Shown here piece by piece: positions 1-9,883 of a stretch of DNA of 64,000 bases. A program made the translations under genes and the position numbers. The DNA comes from Commensalibacter papalotli (ex Servin-Garciduenas et al. 2014). GTDB taxonomy: Bacteria > Pseudomonadota > Alphaproteobacteria > Acetobacterales > Acetobacteraceae. The stretch's first letter is position 1, and each line of letters starts with the position of its first letter. Location of the stretch: contig NZ_ATSX01000001.1 of the NCBI RefSeq assembly GCF_000527695.1, positions 434,001-498,000 of the forward strand. Direction: 5' to 3'. Below the pieces are notes generated by a model. It had not been told where the DNA came from. It worked only from the letters and a program-made list of their open reading frames with translations, and searched no databases.

Positions 1-1
1 A

Positions 2-1132
2 CGACTCTCAGATATTGAGGACGAAGAAGAACGTAAACAAAAAGAACAAGAGTTACGTGAACATACAAAATTAGATCACGAACAGGTCAAAAGTAATGGC
101 GGCCTATTTGTTATTGGAACGGAACGTCATGAAAGTCGTCGTATTGATAATCAGCTGCGTGGTCGTGCTGGTCGTCAAGGAGACCCAGGAAATTCACGGT
201 TTTTCTTGTCTTTAGAAGATGATTTGATGCGTATTTTTGGTTCTGAGCGAATGAGCGGAATGCTCCAAAAAATGGGTTTAAAAGAAGGGGAGGCTATTGT
301 ACATCCTTGGATTAACAAAGCCCTTGAAAAAGCACAGAAAAAAGTTGAAGAACGCAACTTTGATATGCGTAAAAATACGTTGAAATATGACGATGTTATT
401 AATGATCAACGTAAAGAAGTGTATTCTCAACGTCGTGAATATATGACTTTGGAAGATGTATCTGAAACTATTACGAACATGCGTAATGATGTGATTACAT
501 CAATGATTTTAAATTATCTACCAGAAAAATCATTCGCTGAACAATGGCAGACAGAAGAATTAACTCTTGAAGTTAAGCGCTTACTTAACTTAGATTTACC
601 TATTAAAGAATGGTCAGAAGAACCAACAATCAGTATTGATGATATTGAAAATCGTATCAAAGAAGCCGCAGAAAATGCTCACGCGATTAGAGCTGCGAAT
701 TTTGGTGCTTCGATAATGCGTTATGTTGAAAAGCAAATTTTACTGACGACTTTGGATGGTGTTTGGAAAGAGCATCTTTTACGCCTTGATCAAATGCGTC
801 AAGGAATTGGTCTTCGTGCTTATGGGCAAAAAGACCCTTTGAATGAATATAAAAAAGAGGCCTTTAACTTATTTCATTATATGTTGGACGAGTTGAATGA
901 ACGCGTTATTTCTACGTTATGTAGAGTAGAAGTGAATGTCACAACGGATGATGAAGCACCTGCTGATGATTTTCCCGAGGGACACTCTTTGCAAAGTTCA
1001 CAAGGTGATGAGGTAGATATTTCTAAAGAGTGGACAGAAATTCTTGAGCAAGGGGACGATATTCCTCGTAATGCGCTTTGTCCTTGTGGATCAGGTAAGA
1101 AATACAAACATTGTCATGGCAGTTTGGCTTAG
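2..1132 (+). CDS. secA: Protein translocase subunit SecA, C-terminal part (5' end outside window)
   Basis: SecA is the ATPase motor that pushes unfolded preproteins through SecYEG. The reading frame is already open at base 2, so this is the last 376 residues of a protein that usually has about 900. The first part carries the second nucleotide-binding fold with the motif [12 protein letters not shown] near residues 52-63, followed by the helical scaffold and wing domains. The last 20 residues hold the zinc-binding tail [14 protein letters not shown], which in SecA binds SecB and lipid. An ATG at 206 exists but lies inside the conserved domain and is not the start. yebC follows after 45 bases. 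The identification is secure; only the missing N-terminus is unknown. Confidence 0.97.
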   Translation, partial: RLSDIEDEEERKQKEQELREHTKLDHEQVKSNGGLFVIGTERHESRRIDNQLRGRAGRQGDPGNSRFFLSLEDDLMRIFGSERMSGMLQKMGLKEGEAIVHPWINKALEKAQKKVEERNFDMRKNTLKYDDVINDQRKEVYSQRREYMTLEDVSETITNMRNDVITSMILNYLPEKSFAEQWQTEELTLEVKRLLNLDLPIKEWSEEPTISIDDIENRIKEAAENAHAIRAANFGASIMRYVEKQILLTTLDGVWKEHLLRLDQMRQGIGLRAYGQKDPLNEYKKEAFNLFHYMLDELNERVISTLCRVEVNVTTDDEAPADDFPEGHSLQSSQGDEVDISKEWTEILEQGDDIPRNALCPCGSGKKYKHCHGSLA

Positions 1133-1177
1133 TTACTAAGTTTATTTAAAGATTAGAGAGAATTAAGAGAAAAATTT

Positions 1178-1927
1178 ATGGCTGGACATTCTAAATTTAA
1201 AAATATCATGCATCGTAAAGGTGCCCAAGATGCACGTAGAGCAAGAGACTTTGCCAAAATTATTCGTGAAATTACCGTTGCTGCGAAAACAGGATTACCT
1301 GATCCTGCATTTAATCCACGTCTAAGGGCTGCTGTTGCTGCAGCCAGGGCGGTAAATATGCCCAAAGATAACGTTGACCGTGCAATCAAAAAAGCTGCAG
1401 GTAGCGGTGAAGGGGATAACTTTCAAGAGGTGCGCTATGAGGGTTATGGCACGGCTGGAGTTGCAATTATCGTAGAGGCATTAACAGATAATCGTAACCG
1501 TACAGCATCTGATGTTCGTGCAGCTTTTAATAAATATGGCGGCTCTTTAGGGGAAATGAATTCAGTTTCTTTTATGTTTGAACGTTTAGGTGTGATTACC
1601 TACCCAGAATCAGTTGCTGAATATGATGCTATGTTTGAGGCCGCAATTGAAGCTGAGGCTGAAAATGTTGATTTGGTCGATGGTTATTATGAAATTACTT
1701 GTCCAATGGGAAATTTCTTTGCGGTTCGTGACGCTTTGGAGAGTAAATTTAGTGATCCAGAGAGCGCTAAAATTGAATGGCGTCCAAGCAATACCGTGAC
1801 GTTAACTGAAGATAATGCTCAAACTTTGTTAAAATTAATTGATACACTAGAAGATCATGATGATGTGCAGAACGTTTTTGCTAATTTTGATCTTCCTGAT
1901 GATGTTGCAGAACGGTTATCGGTTTAA
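1178..1927 (+). CDS. yebC: YebC/PmpR family protein
   Basis: 249 residues, the normal length for the YebC family. The N-terminus [19 protein letters not shown] and the following helix with [14 protein letters not shown] are the family signature. YebC proteins were first described as DNA-binding transcriptional regulators; more recent work links the family to translation of proline-rich stretches, which would suit the Pro-rich proteins encoded in this window, but that link is inference. The gene sits directly upstream of ruvC with only five bases between stop and start. yebC-ruvCAB is a widely conserved order, so cotranscription is likely. The ATG is preceded by a weak purine-rich stretch (agagaaaaatt). 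Confidence 0.95.
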   Translation: MAGHSKFKNIMHRKGAQDARRARDFAKIIREITVAAKTGLPDPAFNPRLRAAVAAARAVNMPKDNVDRAIKKAAGSGEGDNFQEVRYEGYGTAGVAIIVEALTDNRNRTASDVRAAFNKYGGSLGEMNSVSFMFERLGVITYPESVAEYDAMFEAAIEAEAENVDLVDGYYEITCPMGNFFAVRDALESKFSDPESAKIEWRPSNTVTLTEDNAQTLLKLIDTLEDHDDVQNVFANFDLPDDVAERLSV

Positions 1928-1932
1928 ATTTT

Positions 1933-2439
1933 GTGGTTAGAATTCTAGGGATTGATCCTGGTCTGCGTTTTACAGGTTGGGGTATTATAGACGCTCAAGG
2001 AAATCGTCTTTCTTATGTTGCTGGTGGGGTATTGGCAACGGACAGTAAAACAGCAGTTCCCGAGCGTCTTTGTGTTTTATCAGATGGTTTAGAAAAACTA
2101 ATTGAACAATATACTCCTGATGAAGCTGCGGTTGAGGAAACTTATGTTAACCAAAATGGTACAGCAACATTGAAATTAGGGTATGCTAGGGGAGTTGCAT
2201 TGTTAATTCCAGCCAAGCGTAGTTTGTGCGTGATTGAATATGGTGCAAAAACAGTTAAGAGAGCTGTTGTTGGTACGGGTGCTGCAACCAAGGATCAAGT
2301 TACTATGATGGTTAAGCGTATTTTACCTACTGCTGTCATACAAAAGGCAGATGCAGCAGATGCTTTGGCAATAGCGATTTGTCATGCACATCATCGTACT
2401 AGCTTGAATTCTATTGCACTTGGGAAGGTGATGGCATGA
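1933..2439 (+). CDS. ruvC: Crossover junction endodeoxyribonuclease RuvC
   Basis: 168 residues. RuvC is the dimeric, magnesium-dependent nuclease that cuts Holliday junctions symmetrically after RuvAB branch migration. The acidic catalytic residues are visible: Asp8 in GIDPG, Glu69 in VEETYVNQNG, and Asp140 and Asp143 in KADAADALA. Translation starts at GTG 1933, five bases after the yebC stop, which gives MVRILGIDPG as expected for the family. The end overlaps ruvA by four bases, so the two are probably translationally coupled. Confidence 0.96.
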   Translation: MVRILGIDPGLRFTGWGIIDAQGNRLSYVAGGVLATDSKTAVPERLCVLSDGLEKLIEQYTPDEAAVEETYVNQNGTATLKLGYARGVALLIPAKRSLCVIEYGAKTVKRAVVGTGAATKDQVTMMVKRILPTAVIQKADAADALAIAICHAHHRTSLNSIALGKVMA

Positions 2440-3071
2440 TTGGGCAATTAACAGGATTATTAGTTGAACAGGTCGAGGCTGATCGCTGTTTAATTGATGT
2501 AAATGGTGTGGGGTATGTGGTTTTTGTATCTAATCGTACTTTATCTCGTTTACCCAGAGCACCCGAAGTTGCCCGAGTTTTAATTGAAACCATTGTCCGT
2601 GAAGATGCTATTTTGCTTTATGGATTCGCCGATAGCTTTGAACGGGACTGGTTTCGCCTCTTAACAACGGTTCAAGGGGTTGGGGTACGCATGGCTCTTT
2701 CTATTTTATCAACACTTTCCCCTGATGAGATCAGCACAGCAATTATGACTGCTGATAAAGCTACATTAACACGTGCGCCAGGGGTAGGTGCAAGGCTTGC
2801 TGTTCGTATTTTGACGGAGTTGAGTAGTAAGGTTGCTTCATTATCAGATCAAGTGGTATCTGTGATAGCTTCAGAGGTAAAAGGTAAGGAATCTATCCCT
2901 AAAACAACGCAGATATTATCAGATTGTCTGTTGGCTTTGGAAGGTCTGGGATTTCGTCGCGTGGAATCTCAACCTGTTGTTGTTAAAGTTATTAAGCGTT
3001 TAAACGAAGAAGGTAAAGGTTCAGAATTAGATTTAGTGATTCGTGAATCTTTAAAAGAGTTAGCAAGATGA
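2436..3071 (+). CDS. ruvA: Holliday junction branch migration protein RuvA
   Basis: 211 residues. RuvA tetramers clamp the four-way junction and load the RuvB motor. The N-terminal OB-fold opens with [11 protein letters not shown]. Two helix-hairpin-helix motifs follow, seen around [15 protein letters not shown] and [17 protein letters not shown]. The C-terminal domain III that contacts RuvB ends with [11 protein letters not shown]. The ATG lies inside the end of ruvC, and the stop overlaps the start of ruvB by four bases, so ruvC-ruvA-ruvB is one translationally coupled set. Confidence 0.97.
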   Translation: MIGQLTGLLVEQVEADRCLIDVNGVGYVVFVSNRTLSRLPRAPEVARVLIETIVREDAILLYGFADSFERDWFRLLTTVQGVGVRMALSILSTLSPDEISTAIMTADKATLTRAPGVGARLAVRILTELSSKVASLSDQVVSVIASEVKGKESIPKTTQILSDCLLALEGLGFRRVESQPVVVKVIKRLNEEGKGSELDLVIRESLKELAR

Positions 3072-4129
3072 ACTCTTTTGAGAACCGCCCATTTGATGCA
3101 ACGAAACGACCAGAAGATAATTTTGAGGTTGCTTTACGCCCGCAGTCTTTGTCTGAGTTTACTGGACAAAAAACTTCAAGAGAAAATTTGTCTATTTTTA
3201 TTCAAGCAGCTCGTAAGCGTGAGGAAGCGCTGGATCATGTGCTTTTACATGGCCCTCCAGGCTTGGGTAAAACAACTTTGGCTCAAATTGTATCTAAAGA
3301 GCTGGGGGTTGGGTTCAGGGCAACTTCTGGTCCTGTGATACAAAGGGCAGGGGATTTGGCTGCTATTTTAACAAATTTACAGCCAAGAGATGTTTTATTT
3401 ATTGATGAAATCCATCGTTTGCATCCTTCTATTGAGGAAATTTTATATCCTGCGATGGAAGATTTTCAACTTGATTTAATAATTGGTGAGGGGCCTGCTG
3501 CTCGATCAGTCAGGATTGATTTACCCCCCTTTACACTAGTTGCTGCAACAACCCGTTCTGGGTTGCTTGCGACTCCATTGCGGGATCGTTTTGGCATTCC
3601 TTTGCGTTTAATCTTTTATACACCAGAAGAGCTAAAGTTGATTGTTGCTCGTGGCGCTAGAAAACTGGGTTTTGAATTAACGGATGATGGTGCCGTGGAA
3701 ATTGCACGACGTTCTCGGGGGACGCCTCGTATTGCGGGGCGTTTGTTAAGACGTGTTCGAGATTTTGCTTTAATCACCCATAAAGAGGGGCAAGCTGTGA
3801 ATAGCAAGCTTGCTGATGCGGCTTTATCACGCTTAGAAGTCGATCAAATGGGGCTTGATGCGATGGATCGGCGATATCTTATGCGTATTGCTGAATTTCA
3901 TCATGGGGGGCCTGTTGGTGTAGAAACGCTAGCAGCAGCCTTGGCAGAATCCAGAGATACATTGGAAGATGTAATAGAGCCTTATTTGATTCAAGAAGGT
4001 TTGGTTTTGCGAACGAGTCGTGGACGTGTACTAGGAGAAAGAGGATGGAAACATTTAAATTTAGTTCCGCCGCCTTCTATTACGACACAATTTGATCTAT
4101 TAAATGATACGACAGAAGAAGGAGAGTAA
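3068..4129 (+). CDS. ruvB: Holliday junction branch migration ATPase RuvB
   Basis: 353 residues. RuvB forms AAA+ hexameric rings that drive branch migration with RuvA. Walker A (HGPPGLGKT) lies near residues 61-69 and Walker B with DEIHR near 113-117. The AAA+ lid has [18 protein letters not shown], and the C-terminal winged helix includes [12 protein letters not shown] and [11 protein letters not shown]. Length and order of motifs are typical. The gene overlaps the end of ruvA by four bases. A strong Shine-Dalgarno for the next gene (gaaggag) is embedded in the last codons of ruvB. Confidence 0.98.
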   Translation: MNSFENRPFDATKRPEDNFEVALRPQSLSEFTGQKTSRENLSIFIQAARKREEALDHVLLHGPPGLGKTTLAQIVSKELGVGFRATSGPVIQRAGDLAAILTNLQPRDVLFIDEIHRLHPSIEEILYPAMEDFQLDLIIGEGPAARSVRIDLPPFTLVAATTRSGLLATPLRDRFGIPLRLIFYTPEELKLIVARGARKLGFELTDDGAVEIARRSRGTPRIAGRLLRRVRDFALITHKEGQAVNSKLADAALSRLEVDQMGLDAMDRRYLMRIAEFHHGGPVGVETLAAALAESRDTLEDVIEPYLIQEGLVLRTSRGRVLGERGWKHLNLVPPPSITTQFDLLNDTTEEGE

Positions 4130-4130
4130 A

Positions 4131-4607
4131 ATGGAAATTATGGCGCAAGAAGGCGACGAAGTGTTAACAAAAGCACGATTAATGTCCAAAGATGAGATCC
4201 AAAACTATCAATTTAGAATTTGTTATGAAGATACAGATGCTGGTGGTGTAGTTTATCATGCAAAATATTTAGGAATTGCAGAACGTGCAAGAACAGAATG
4301 TATCCGTCGTTTAGGTGGAACTGTTGCAGAGCTATATTATGAATATGGACAAATTTTAGTTGTTCGCCAAATGGAGATTCAATATAAAAAACCGCTTTTC
4401 CTTGATGATATGGCGAATGTAAGAACCAGCTTAATAACAGCTCTAGGGGCAAGTTGTTGGTTGTCGCAAGTGTTCTCGCGTGAGGATGAGATCGTGACTG
4501 AAATTAAGTTACAACTTGTGTGTCTTAAAAAGAGTGATTATACCCCATCTCCATTTCCACGTAATTGGCAAAAGATTTTTGATGCATTAAGTGAAGTTAA
4601 CTCTTAA
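4131..4607 (+). CDS. ybgC: Tol-Pal system-associated acyl-CoA thioesterase YbgC
   Basis: 158 residues with a single hot-dog (4-hydroxybenzoyl-CoA thioesterase) domain. The YbgC signature YEDTDAGGVVYHAKYL is at residues 32-47, with the catalytic-type Asp36 and His43. YbgC hydrolyses acyl-CoA or acyl-ACP and is almost always encoded beside tolQRAB. I start at ATG 4131, which has gaaggag seven bases upstream. An upstream in-frame ATG at 4104 would sit inside ruvB and lacks such a site. It lies one base after ruvB and about 140 bases before tolQ. Confidence 0.93.
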   Translation: MEIMAQEGDEVLTKARLMSKDEIQNYQFRICYEDTDAGGVVYHAKYLGIAERARTECIRRLGGTVAELYYEYGQILVVRQMEIQYKKPLFLDDMANVRTSLITALGASCWLSQVFSREDEIVTEIKLQLVCLKKSDYTPSPFPRNWQKIFDALSEVNS

Positions 4608-4746
4608 AAGAAAATTTCATTCAAATGAAAACGAGATTGTTTTTGTTTGCAAAAATAGTTAACACTTGTTTTATAGAGAAATAAAATCTTAGCCTCATTA
4701 GTATCAATTTTAGATGCTAATGAGATTCATAGTGCAGGAGGCATTT

Positions 4747-5499
4747 TTGGATCCAACGATTAATGCAGCAAATTTGGCTGCACCAGCAGCAGACTTATCC
4801 CCTTGGGCATTGTTTATTCACGCGGCACTTGTTGTTAAGTTAGTGATGATTGGTTTGGTTATTGCCAGTATTTGGGTATGGGCAGTTATCTTCGATAAAA
4901 TTATTACTATTCGCAAAACAAAACGTCAGGCTGATGAATTTGAAGATTTGTTTTGGTCAGGTGGTAGTCTTGATGATCTTTATGATCAGTATGGAGTGAA
5001 ACCTAATCATCCAATGGCTGCAGTATTCAGTGCAGGTATGGGGGAATGGCGCAGATCTGCACGTATTACTGGTCTTGATATGAGCAGTGATGGAGTAAAA
5101 CAACGTATCGATCGTGCGATGTCTATTACCATTACCAGGGAAATGGAACGTTTAGAACGTTGGTTAACCTTACTTGCAACCGTTGGGCCAGTGGCTCCAT
5201 TCGTTGGACTGTTTGGTACAGTTTGGGGAATTATGCATGCGTTCGCATCAATTGCTCAGTCAAATAACACCAGCCTTGCGGTGGTTGCTCCTGGGATTTC
5301 AGAAGCATTGTTTGCAACAGCCCTAGGGTTGCTGACTGCTATCCCCGCCGTTGTGGCTTACAACTTTTTTAGTCATAAGTTAAATTTGTTTGCTGAACGT
5401 TTAGAGGGGTTTGCAACTGAATTTTCTGCAATTCTTTCTCGTCAATCCGAAGCATCAATTTCTTCAAGTAAATCTGACGCTGTAGAAAACCAGGAATAA
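4747..5499 (+). CDS. tolQ: Tol-Pal system inner membrane protein TolQ
   Basis: About 250 residues with three transmembrane helices (roughly residues 22-48, 146-168 and 186-208 from this start) and the MotA/TolQ/ExbB channel motif around VGPVAPFVGLFGTVWGIMHAF. TolQ and TolR form the proton-driven motor that energises TolA and pulls the outer membrane inward during division. The start is not certain. TTG 4747 has a perfect aggagg five bases upstream and gives MDPTINAANLA. An in-frame ATG at 4714 would add 11 residues but would translate through that site. tolR begins five bases after the stop. Confidence 0.95.
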   Translation: MDPTINAANLAAPAADLSPWALFIHAALVVKLVMIGLVIASIWVWAVIFDKIITIRKTKRQADEFEDLFWSGGSLDDLYDQYGVKPNHPMAAVFSAGMGEWRRSARITGLDMSSDGVKQRIDRAMSITITREMERLERWLTLLATVGPVAPFVGLFGTVWGIMHAFASIAQSNNTSLAVVAPGISEALFATALGLLTAIPAVVAYNFFSHKLNLFAERLEGFATEFSAILSRQSEASISSSKSDAVENQE

Positions 5500-5503
5500 A
5501 TTA

Positions 5504-6004
5504 ATGGGATTTTCTGTTCAAGGTGGATCTGGTAGGGGTGGGCGAGGACGTCGTCGCCCTCAGGCAGATATTAACGTGACTCCAATGGTTGACGTTATGT
5601 TGGTATTATTGATTATTTTTATGGTCGCTGCACCGATGATGACCAGCGGTATTAACGTGGATTTGCCAAAGACAGATGCAAAGCCTGTTAATGCAGATAC
5701 GAAACCCATTACTGTAACTGTCAAAGAAGATGGCTCTGTATATTTGGGCGATAATGTGGTGGATATGAACCAGTTGGTTGATCAGTTGCGCGCTGTATCA
5801 CAAAATGACCCAGAGCATCGCATCTTTGTAAAGGGCGACCAGCATATTAATTATGGACGTGTGATGGAAATTATGGGCCGTATTACGGCAGGTGGGTTTA
5901 CCCATGTTGCATTGTTGGCTCAGATGCCTAGTTCTGGATCAGCGCCTGCTGGGGGGCAACAACCAGCACCATTGCCACCAGCTGCACCTTCTCGTAATCC
6001 TTAA
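5504..6004 (+). CDS. tolR: Tol-Pal system protein TolR
   Basis: 166 residues of the ExbD/TolR family. A short Gly/Arg-rich cytoplasmic tail precedes the single transmembrane helix, about residues 25-47. That helix carries Asp30 in PMVDVMLVLLIIFMV, the residue expected to relay protons in the TolQR motor. The periplasmic domain follows, and the last 20 residues are Pro/Ala/Gly-rich, more so than in most TolR proteins. The gene starts five bases after tolQ and is followed 19 bases later by tolA, so tolQRA form an operon. Confidence 0.96.
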   Translation: MGFSVQGGSGRGGRGRRRPQADINVTPMVDVMLVLLIIFMVAAPMMTSGINVDLPKTDAKPVNADTKPITVTVKEDGSVYLGDNVVDMNQLVDQLRAVSQNDPEHRIFVKGDQHINYGRVMEIMGRITAGGFTHVALLAQMPSSGSAPAGGQQPAPLPPAAPSRNP

Positions 6005-6022
6005 TCTAAGGGATCTTTATCG

Positions 6023-7036
6023 ATGCTGGGTATGTATCGTTCTGAACGTAAACTTTTTGGTTGTTCTATTGTCGCATCTATCGGAACGCACCTAAGTGTT
6101 GTTGTGTTAATGCTTTTGCTGCCTTTTCTTTTTCAATCCGCTCCTCCACCCAAACCTCCTGAAGAGCAACCTGTTGAGGTCGAATTTGAAAGCGATAATA
6201 GTGGGCAAGAGGTTCCTGCTAAGGCAGAGACTGATTCTCCCAATCCAAATGCACCTGCGCCTGAAAAATTAGATGCACCACCAGCACCAACGAAACCAAT
6301 AGATGCGCCAACTGAGGAACCACCACCAGTACCTCCGCCGCCACAACCATTACCACCACCTCCGCAATCTGTTGCAAAAATGGAAAACGTTCAGCCTGTT
6401 CAAGAACAAGCGATGGATTCGCCTGCTGATTCTGCGGTCACATTACCTCCAGTTGTAGCACCTTTGACATCGTCGTCACAGTCTAAGTCTCCGGCACCAC
6501 CATCTCCTTCACCGATGCCTGATGCATTACCAACAGAACATCAAACATTTTCTAAAATAACAAAACCCGAAAAAGCAACGCAAGAAGTGCCTGATACTTC
6601 TACATTGGAAGCAGCCATAAGCGCAAATCGTGCAGATCAAAAGCAAACACATCCTCCTAAATCTGCTGCGAACCCTCGACAAGGAGGTGCACCAAATGGT
6701 GGTGGCGCACGTAATGGGGATATTACCAAAGGGCTTTCTAAAGGACAGCAGGGTAAAATCGCATCCTCAGTAAGACGTTGTTATACACAAGATACAGCGG
6801 CGAAGGATTATGCAAATAATATTGCTCATATGGAAGTCACTGTGGATGAGACAGGTGAAGCGCGTATTGTTAAATTTGATGCAGCAACCCAGGCGAAAAT
6901 GAATAGTGATCCAGCTTATCGTGCATTTGCAGAGCGTTCCAGAGATGCAGTGTTAAATCCAACTTGCTCTAAGCTACCGATTCCAACTAATTTATTGGGT
7001 AAAAGAAATACGGTTAAGTTTGTATTCCGTCCTTAA
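6023..7036 (+). CDS. tolA: Cell envelope integrity protein TolA
   Basis: 337 residues. There is an N-terminal cytoplasmic tail and a transmembrane helix (about residues 12-36). A long periplasmic linker, about residues 40-230, is rich in proline, alanine and glutamate and holds runs of up to seven prolines. The C-terminal domain (about 235-337) binds Pal and TolB. Two cysteines in that domain, in RRCYTQ and NPTCSKL, are placed to form the TolA disulfide. The linker is proline-rich, unlike the Ala/Lys coiled linker of enterobacteria, and should need EF-P for translation; the efp-epmAB genes are in this window. A degraded second copy of the C-terminal domain follows at 7172. Confidence 0.95.
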   Translation: MLGMYRSERKLFGCSIVASIGTHLSVVVLMLLLPFLFQSAPPPKPPEEQPVEVEFESDNSGQEVPAKAETDSPNPNAPAPEKLDAPPAPTKPIDAPTEEPPPVPPPPQPLPPPPQSVAKMENVQPVQEQAMDSPADSAVTLPPVVAPLTSSSQSKSPAPPSPSPMPDALPTEHQTFSKITKPEKATQEVPDTSTLEAAISANRADQKQTHPPKSAANPRQGGAPNGGGARNGDITKGLSKGQQGKIASSVRRCYTQDTAAKDYANNIAHMEVTVDETGEARIVKFDAATQAKMNSDPAYRAFAERSRDAVLNPTCSKLPIPTNLLGKRNTVKFVFRP

Positions 7037-7171
7037 TTTTTTGTGATAAAGGGAAGTTTGATGATAAGGCATAGCTGTATTATCTTATGTCTATGCATTA
7101 TTCGATATAGCTTGTTATTTAGTTTTTAGTCATTTTCGTTTGCCTTCCCAATAGAGCAGTAGGCACCTGTA

Positions 7172-7624
7172 ATGATCTCTAAGTCTGAAAAAGCAAAGGT
7201 TGAAATATTTAATTCGAATTCTTGGGATGTGAAGTTGATTTCTTCACCTCTAGCTGAGAGTTCCTATCAAGGATTTAACTCAAATACTGATAAGGTTAGG
7301 AAGAAGGAACTTAACAAGGGACTTTCCAGAGGTCAGCAATCTGCAATAGCATCCGCTATCCGTCGTTGTTATTCGCAAGACCTTTTGGCTAAAAATTATC
7401 GACTATATGTGGCATCCATGGTGGTTATAGTTGATAAATCAGGAATAGCAAAAATTGTAAAATTCGATACAGCAACGCATGCAAAAATAAATAGTGATCC
7501 GGCTTATCGTGCATTTACAGAACATGCTAGACAAGCGGCATTAAATCCAGCTTGATCTAAATTACCTATTCCAAGTAGTATGTTAGGGAAAAGTAATACG
7601 ATTCGATTTGTATTTCGCCCTTAA
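7172..7624 (+). pseudogene. Second copy of the TolA C-terminal domain, interrupted by TGA at the conserved cysteine codon
   Basis: From ATG 7172 the frame is open to TGA at 7553-7555. It then continues in the same frame with SKLPIPSSMLGKSNTIRF and ends on TAA 7622-7624, exactly as tolA does. Over about 104 aligned positions I count 66 residues identical to the TolA C-terminal domain (about 63 percent). The codon that is TGC (Cys) in tolA is TGA here, so the partner of the cysteine in RRCYSQ is lost. The first 45 residues do not resemble TolA, and there is no signal peptide or membrane helix, so even readthrough would leave the product in the cytoplasm. This is probably a decaying partial duplicate. 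The reading frame is otherwise intact, so the stop may be recent. Confidence 0.8.
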
Positions 7625-7685
7625 ATATGTCGTAATTCTATGGTAATTATTGTTTAATATAGAGTAAAATAAGGAAGTTAATTTT

Positions 7686-9041
7686 ATGCGCCCGATTATT
7701 TCTGATAAAGAAGCTGATATTCTCAGTGATATGTTATTGCCTCGCCGTACAATGCTCTATGGATGTGCTGCTGTAGGTGGTGTTCTTGCAACACCTTTGT
7801 CTTCTGCTTTTGCACAGTCTGGGGACAATGCGCCAGGGGCTGCTGAAATTACAGTTGATCGTGCTCGTAACGAACCCATTCCTATTGTTGTCCCAAGTTT
7901 TGGGTCAGGTAATGGGGCAACGATTACTCAAGTTATTACTGATGATTTAAATAATACAGGGTTATTTCGTGTTATTAGTGCTACTTCATCATCTGCGACT
8001 CCTGATTTTGCATCATATAAGGCAATGGGCGCACGTGCAGTTGTAACTGGTAATACTTCTGGTGGACGTGTAGAGTTTCGTCTGTGGAATACACTGACAG
8101 GGCAACAAATCCAAGGAACTGCATATTCTTTTTCAGGAAGTGCCGAAGTTCGCCGTGTGGCTCATATGATTGGCGATGTCATTTATGAGCGTATGTTAGG
8201 TGAAAAAGGATATTTTAACACACGTATTGCGTATGTTTCTCAAACAGGTCGTCGCTCTAATCCAACTAAAAAATTGGCTGTTATGGATTATGATGGTGCA
8301 AATAGTCGTACTTTGACAAATGGGAAATGGCTTGTTTTAACCCCACGTTTCAGCCCCGTTAGCAATCAAGTCGCATTTATGTCTTATGTAAATGATCGAC
8401 CTCGTGTGTATTTGTTTAATTTACAAACTGGGCAACAAAGATTGTTAGGGGATTTCTCTGGTATTTCCTTTGCGCCTCGTTTTTCTCCTGATGGGCGTTC
8501 AGTTGTTATGTCTGTGACACGTGGTGCAGGATCAGATATTTATGTTGTGGATCTTGCATCTGGTTCTAAAAGACAACTGACCAGTTCTGGTGCAATTGAT
8601 ACCAGTCCTTGTTATAGTCCAGACGGTTCTCAGATTGTTTTCTCTTCTGATCGTGGTGGAAAACAACAACTTTATATTATGAGTGCAAGTGGTGGTGGTG
8701 CCCATCGTATTTCTTATGGTAGTGGCAGTTATGCGGGTCCAGTATGGTCACCGCGTAAGGATGTGATTGCTTTCGTTCGCATCTCAGGTGGATTCTCATT
8801 AGGTGTTATGGCTCCAGATGGAACGGGGGAACGTATTTTAACGAAGGGTTACACTGTTGAAAGCCCAACTTTCTGTCCAAATGGTCGTGTTCTAGCGTTC
8901 TGTAATCAATCTGCAGCAGGTGCTGGTGGTTCAGGATTCTCGTCCTCTATCAAAACAATAGATGTCACCGGATTTAACGAACATTCAGTTCGAACACCAA
9001 CGATGGCTTCCGGACCATCTTGGTCTTCTAGCAACACTTAA
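7686..9041 (+). CDS. tolB: Tol-Pal system beta-propeller protein TolB
   Basis: 451 residues. TolB is the periplasmic protein that links Pal and TolA. The N-terminal alpha/beta domain (about residues 50-170) is followed by a six-bladed propeller with the usual WD-like repeats, for example [27 protein letters not shown] and [13 protein letters not shown]. The export signal is at residues 19-45 and carries two adjacent arginines (LPRRTMLYG) before the hydrophobic stretch and an AFAQS cleavage site, so it resembles a twin-arginine signal as much as a Sec one. ATG 7686 has ggaag nine bases upstream. It lies about 60 bases after the tolA remnant and about 200 before pal. Confidence 0.95.
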   Translation: MRPIISDKEADILSDMLLPRRTMLYGCAAVGGVLATPLSSAFAQSGDNAPGAAEITVDRARNEPIPIVVPSFGSGNGATITQVITDDLNNTGLFRVISATSSSATPDFASYKAMGARAVVTGNTSGGRVEFRLWNTLTGQQIQGTAYSFSGSAEVRRVAHMIGDVIYERMLGEKGYFNTRIAYVSQTGRRSNPTKKLAVMDYDGANSRTLTNGKWLVLTPRFSPVSNQVAFMSYVNDRPRVYLFNLQTGQQRLLGDFSGISFAPRFSPDGRSVVMSVTRGAGSDIYVVDLASGSKRQLTSSGAIDTSPCYSPDGSQIVFSSDRGGKQQLYIMSASGGGAHRISYGSGSYAGPVWSPRKDVIAFVRISGGFSLGVMAPDGTGERILTKGYTVESPTFCPNGRVLAFCNQSAAGAGGSGFSSSIKTIDVTGFNEHSVRTPTMASGPSWSSSNT

Positions 9042-9239
9042 AAAATAAATGTTAAATATGTGTAAAAAACATAAGCAAAATAAAAACTTTTTGATAAAAT
9101 AGTTTTAATCTTTGCCTGGTTTGCAGGTTTAGGTGGCAAAAGAGCATGTAATTAACATTGTTCTTTTGATTTATTTAATGTTTGTTTTATGCGATCATTT
9201 ATCATTAGATAATTTGAAAGCTATTTTGTAGGAATACAG

Positions 9240-9722
9240 ATGATGAAATTAAAGCTTCTTGGTGCTTTTGGTGCTGCATTGATGCTTGCTGCGTGCGGAC
9301 ATAGTGATGATAAAGGGGCGTCAACAGGAAATGGTGCTGCTCAACAAACTGTTAGTGGTGTAGTTCCTGGTAGCCAAGCTGATTTGGTTGCTAATGTTGG
9401 TGATCGCGTTTTCTTCCCATTTAATTCAAATAACTTGACCAGCGACGCACGTTCAACATTAAACCGTCAATCAGAATGGTTAAAACGTTATCCTAACGTT
9501 CAAGTTATGGTTGCTGGAAACTGTGATGATCGCGGAACTGAAGAGTATAATATTGCTTTGGGTTCACGCCGTGCGAACGCTGCTCGTGATTATTTGGTTT
9601 CTTTGGGTGTTTCTTCTGATCGTATTACTACGATTTCTTATGGTAAAGATCGTCCAATCTCTGAAGGCGATAACGAAGAAGCATATGCACAAAACCGTAA
9701 TGCAACAACTTCTGTTCGTTAA
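9240..9722 (+). CDS. pal: Peptidoglycan-associated lipoprotein Pal
   Basis: 160 residues. The lipoprotein signal peptide ends in LAACG, so Cys19 would be lipidated and anchored in the outer membrane. The OmpA-like peptidoglycan-binding domain covers about residues 55-160, with the motif NCDDRGTEEYNIALGSRRANAA, which includes the Asp and Arg that bind diaminopimelate. Two ATG codons in tandem (9240 and 9243) follow taggaa; either may start translation. A strong terminator follows at 9748, so pal ends the tolQRAB-pal transcript or most of it. Confidence 0.97.
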   Translation: MMKLKLLGAFGAALMLAACGHSDDKGASTGNGAAQQTVSGVVPGSQADLVANVGDRVFFPFNSNNLTSDARSTLNRQSEWLKRYPNVQVMVAGNCDDRGTEEYNIALGSRRANAARDYLVSLGVSSDRITTISYGKDRPISEGDNEEAYAQNRNATTSVR

Positions 9723-9747
9723 TAAATATTGATTGTTCAATATTGTT

Positions 9748-9787
9748 AAAAGCCGATGAAACGTACTATACGTTTCATCGGCTTTTT
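9748..9787 (+). terminator. Rho-independent terminator after pal
   Basis: An 18-base perfect inverted repeat (5' arm 9748-9765, 3' arm 9769-9786, loop cta). The GC-rich core gccgatgaaacg pairs with cgtttcatcggc, and the 3' arm ends in a T run. It lies 25 bases after the pal stop. The A run at the start of the 5' arm would let it work on the other strand too, but no gene ends there on that strand. Confidence 0.9.
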
Positions 9788-9883
9788 GTTATTTATAAAG
9801 TAAATCTTTTGTTCGATTTGTGATTATGGAAATCTTTATTTTATAGATGAATCCGATTTAAATATCTTTAAAGGATAATATAG

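Noticed and set aside
4104-4130. Earlier ybgC start inside ruvB
   Set aside because: The strong ribosome site gaaggag lies between this ATG and ATG 4131, so the later codon is the start.
7553-7555. TGA at a cysteine position read as selenocysteine
   Set aside because: The cysteine-to-TGA exchange is suggestive, but I see no stable hairpin directly after the TGA as bacterial selenocysteine insertion needs, and no sel genes in the window. A nonsense change in a decaying duplicate is simpler.
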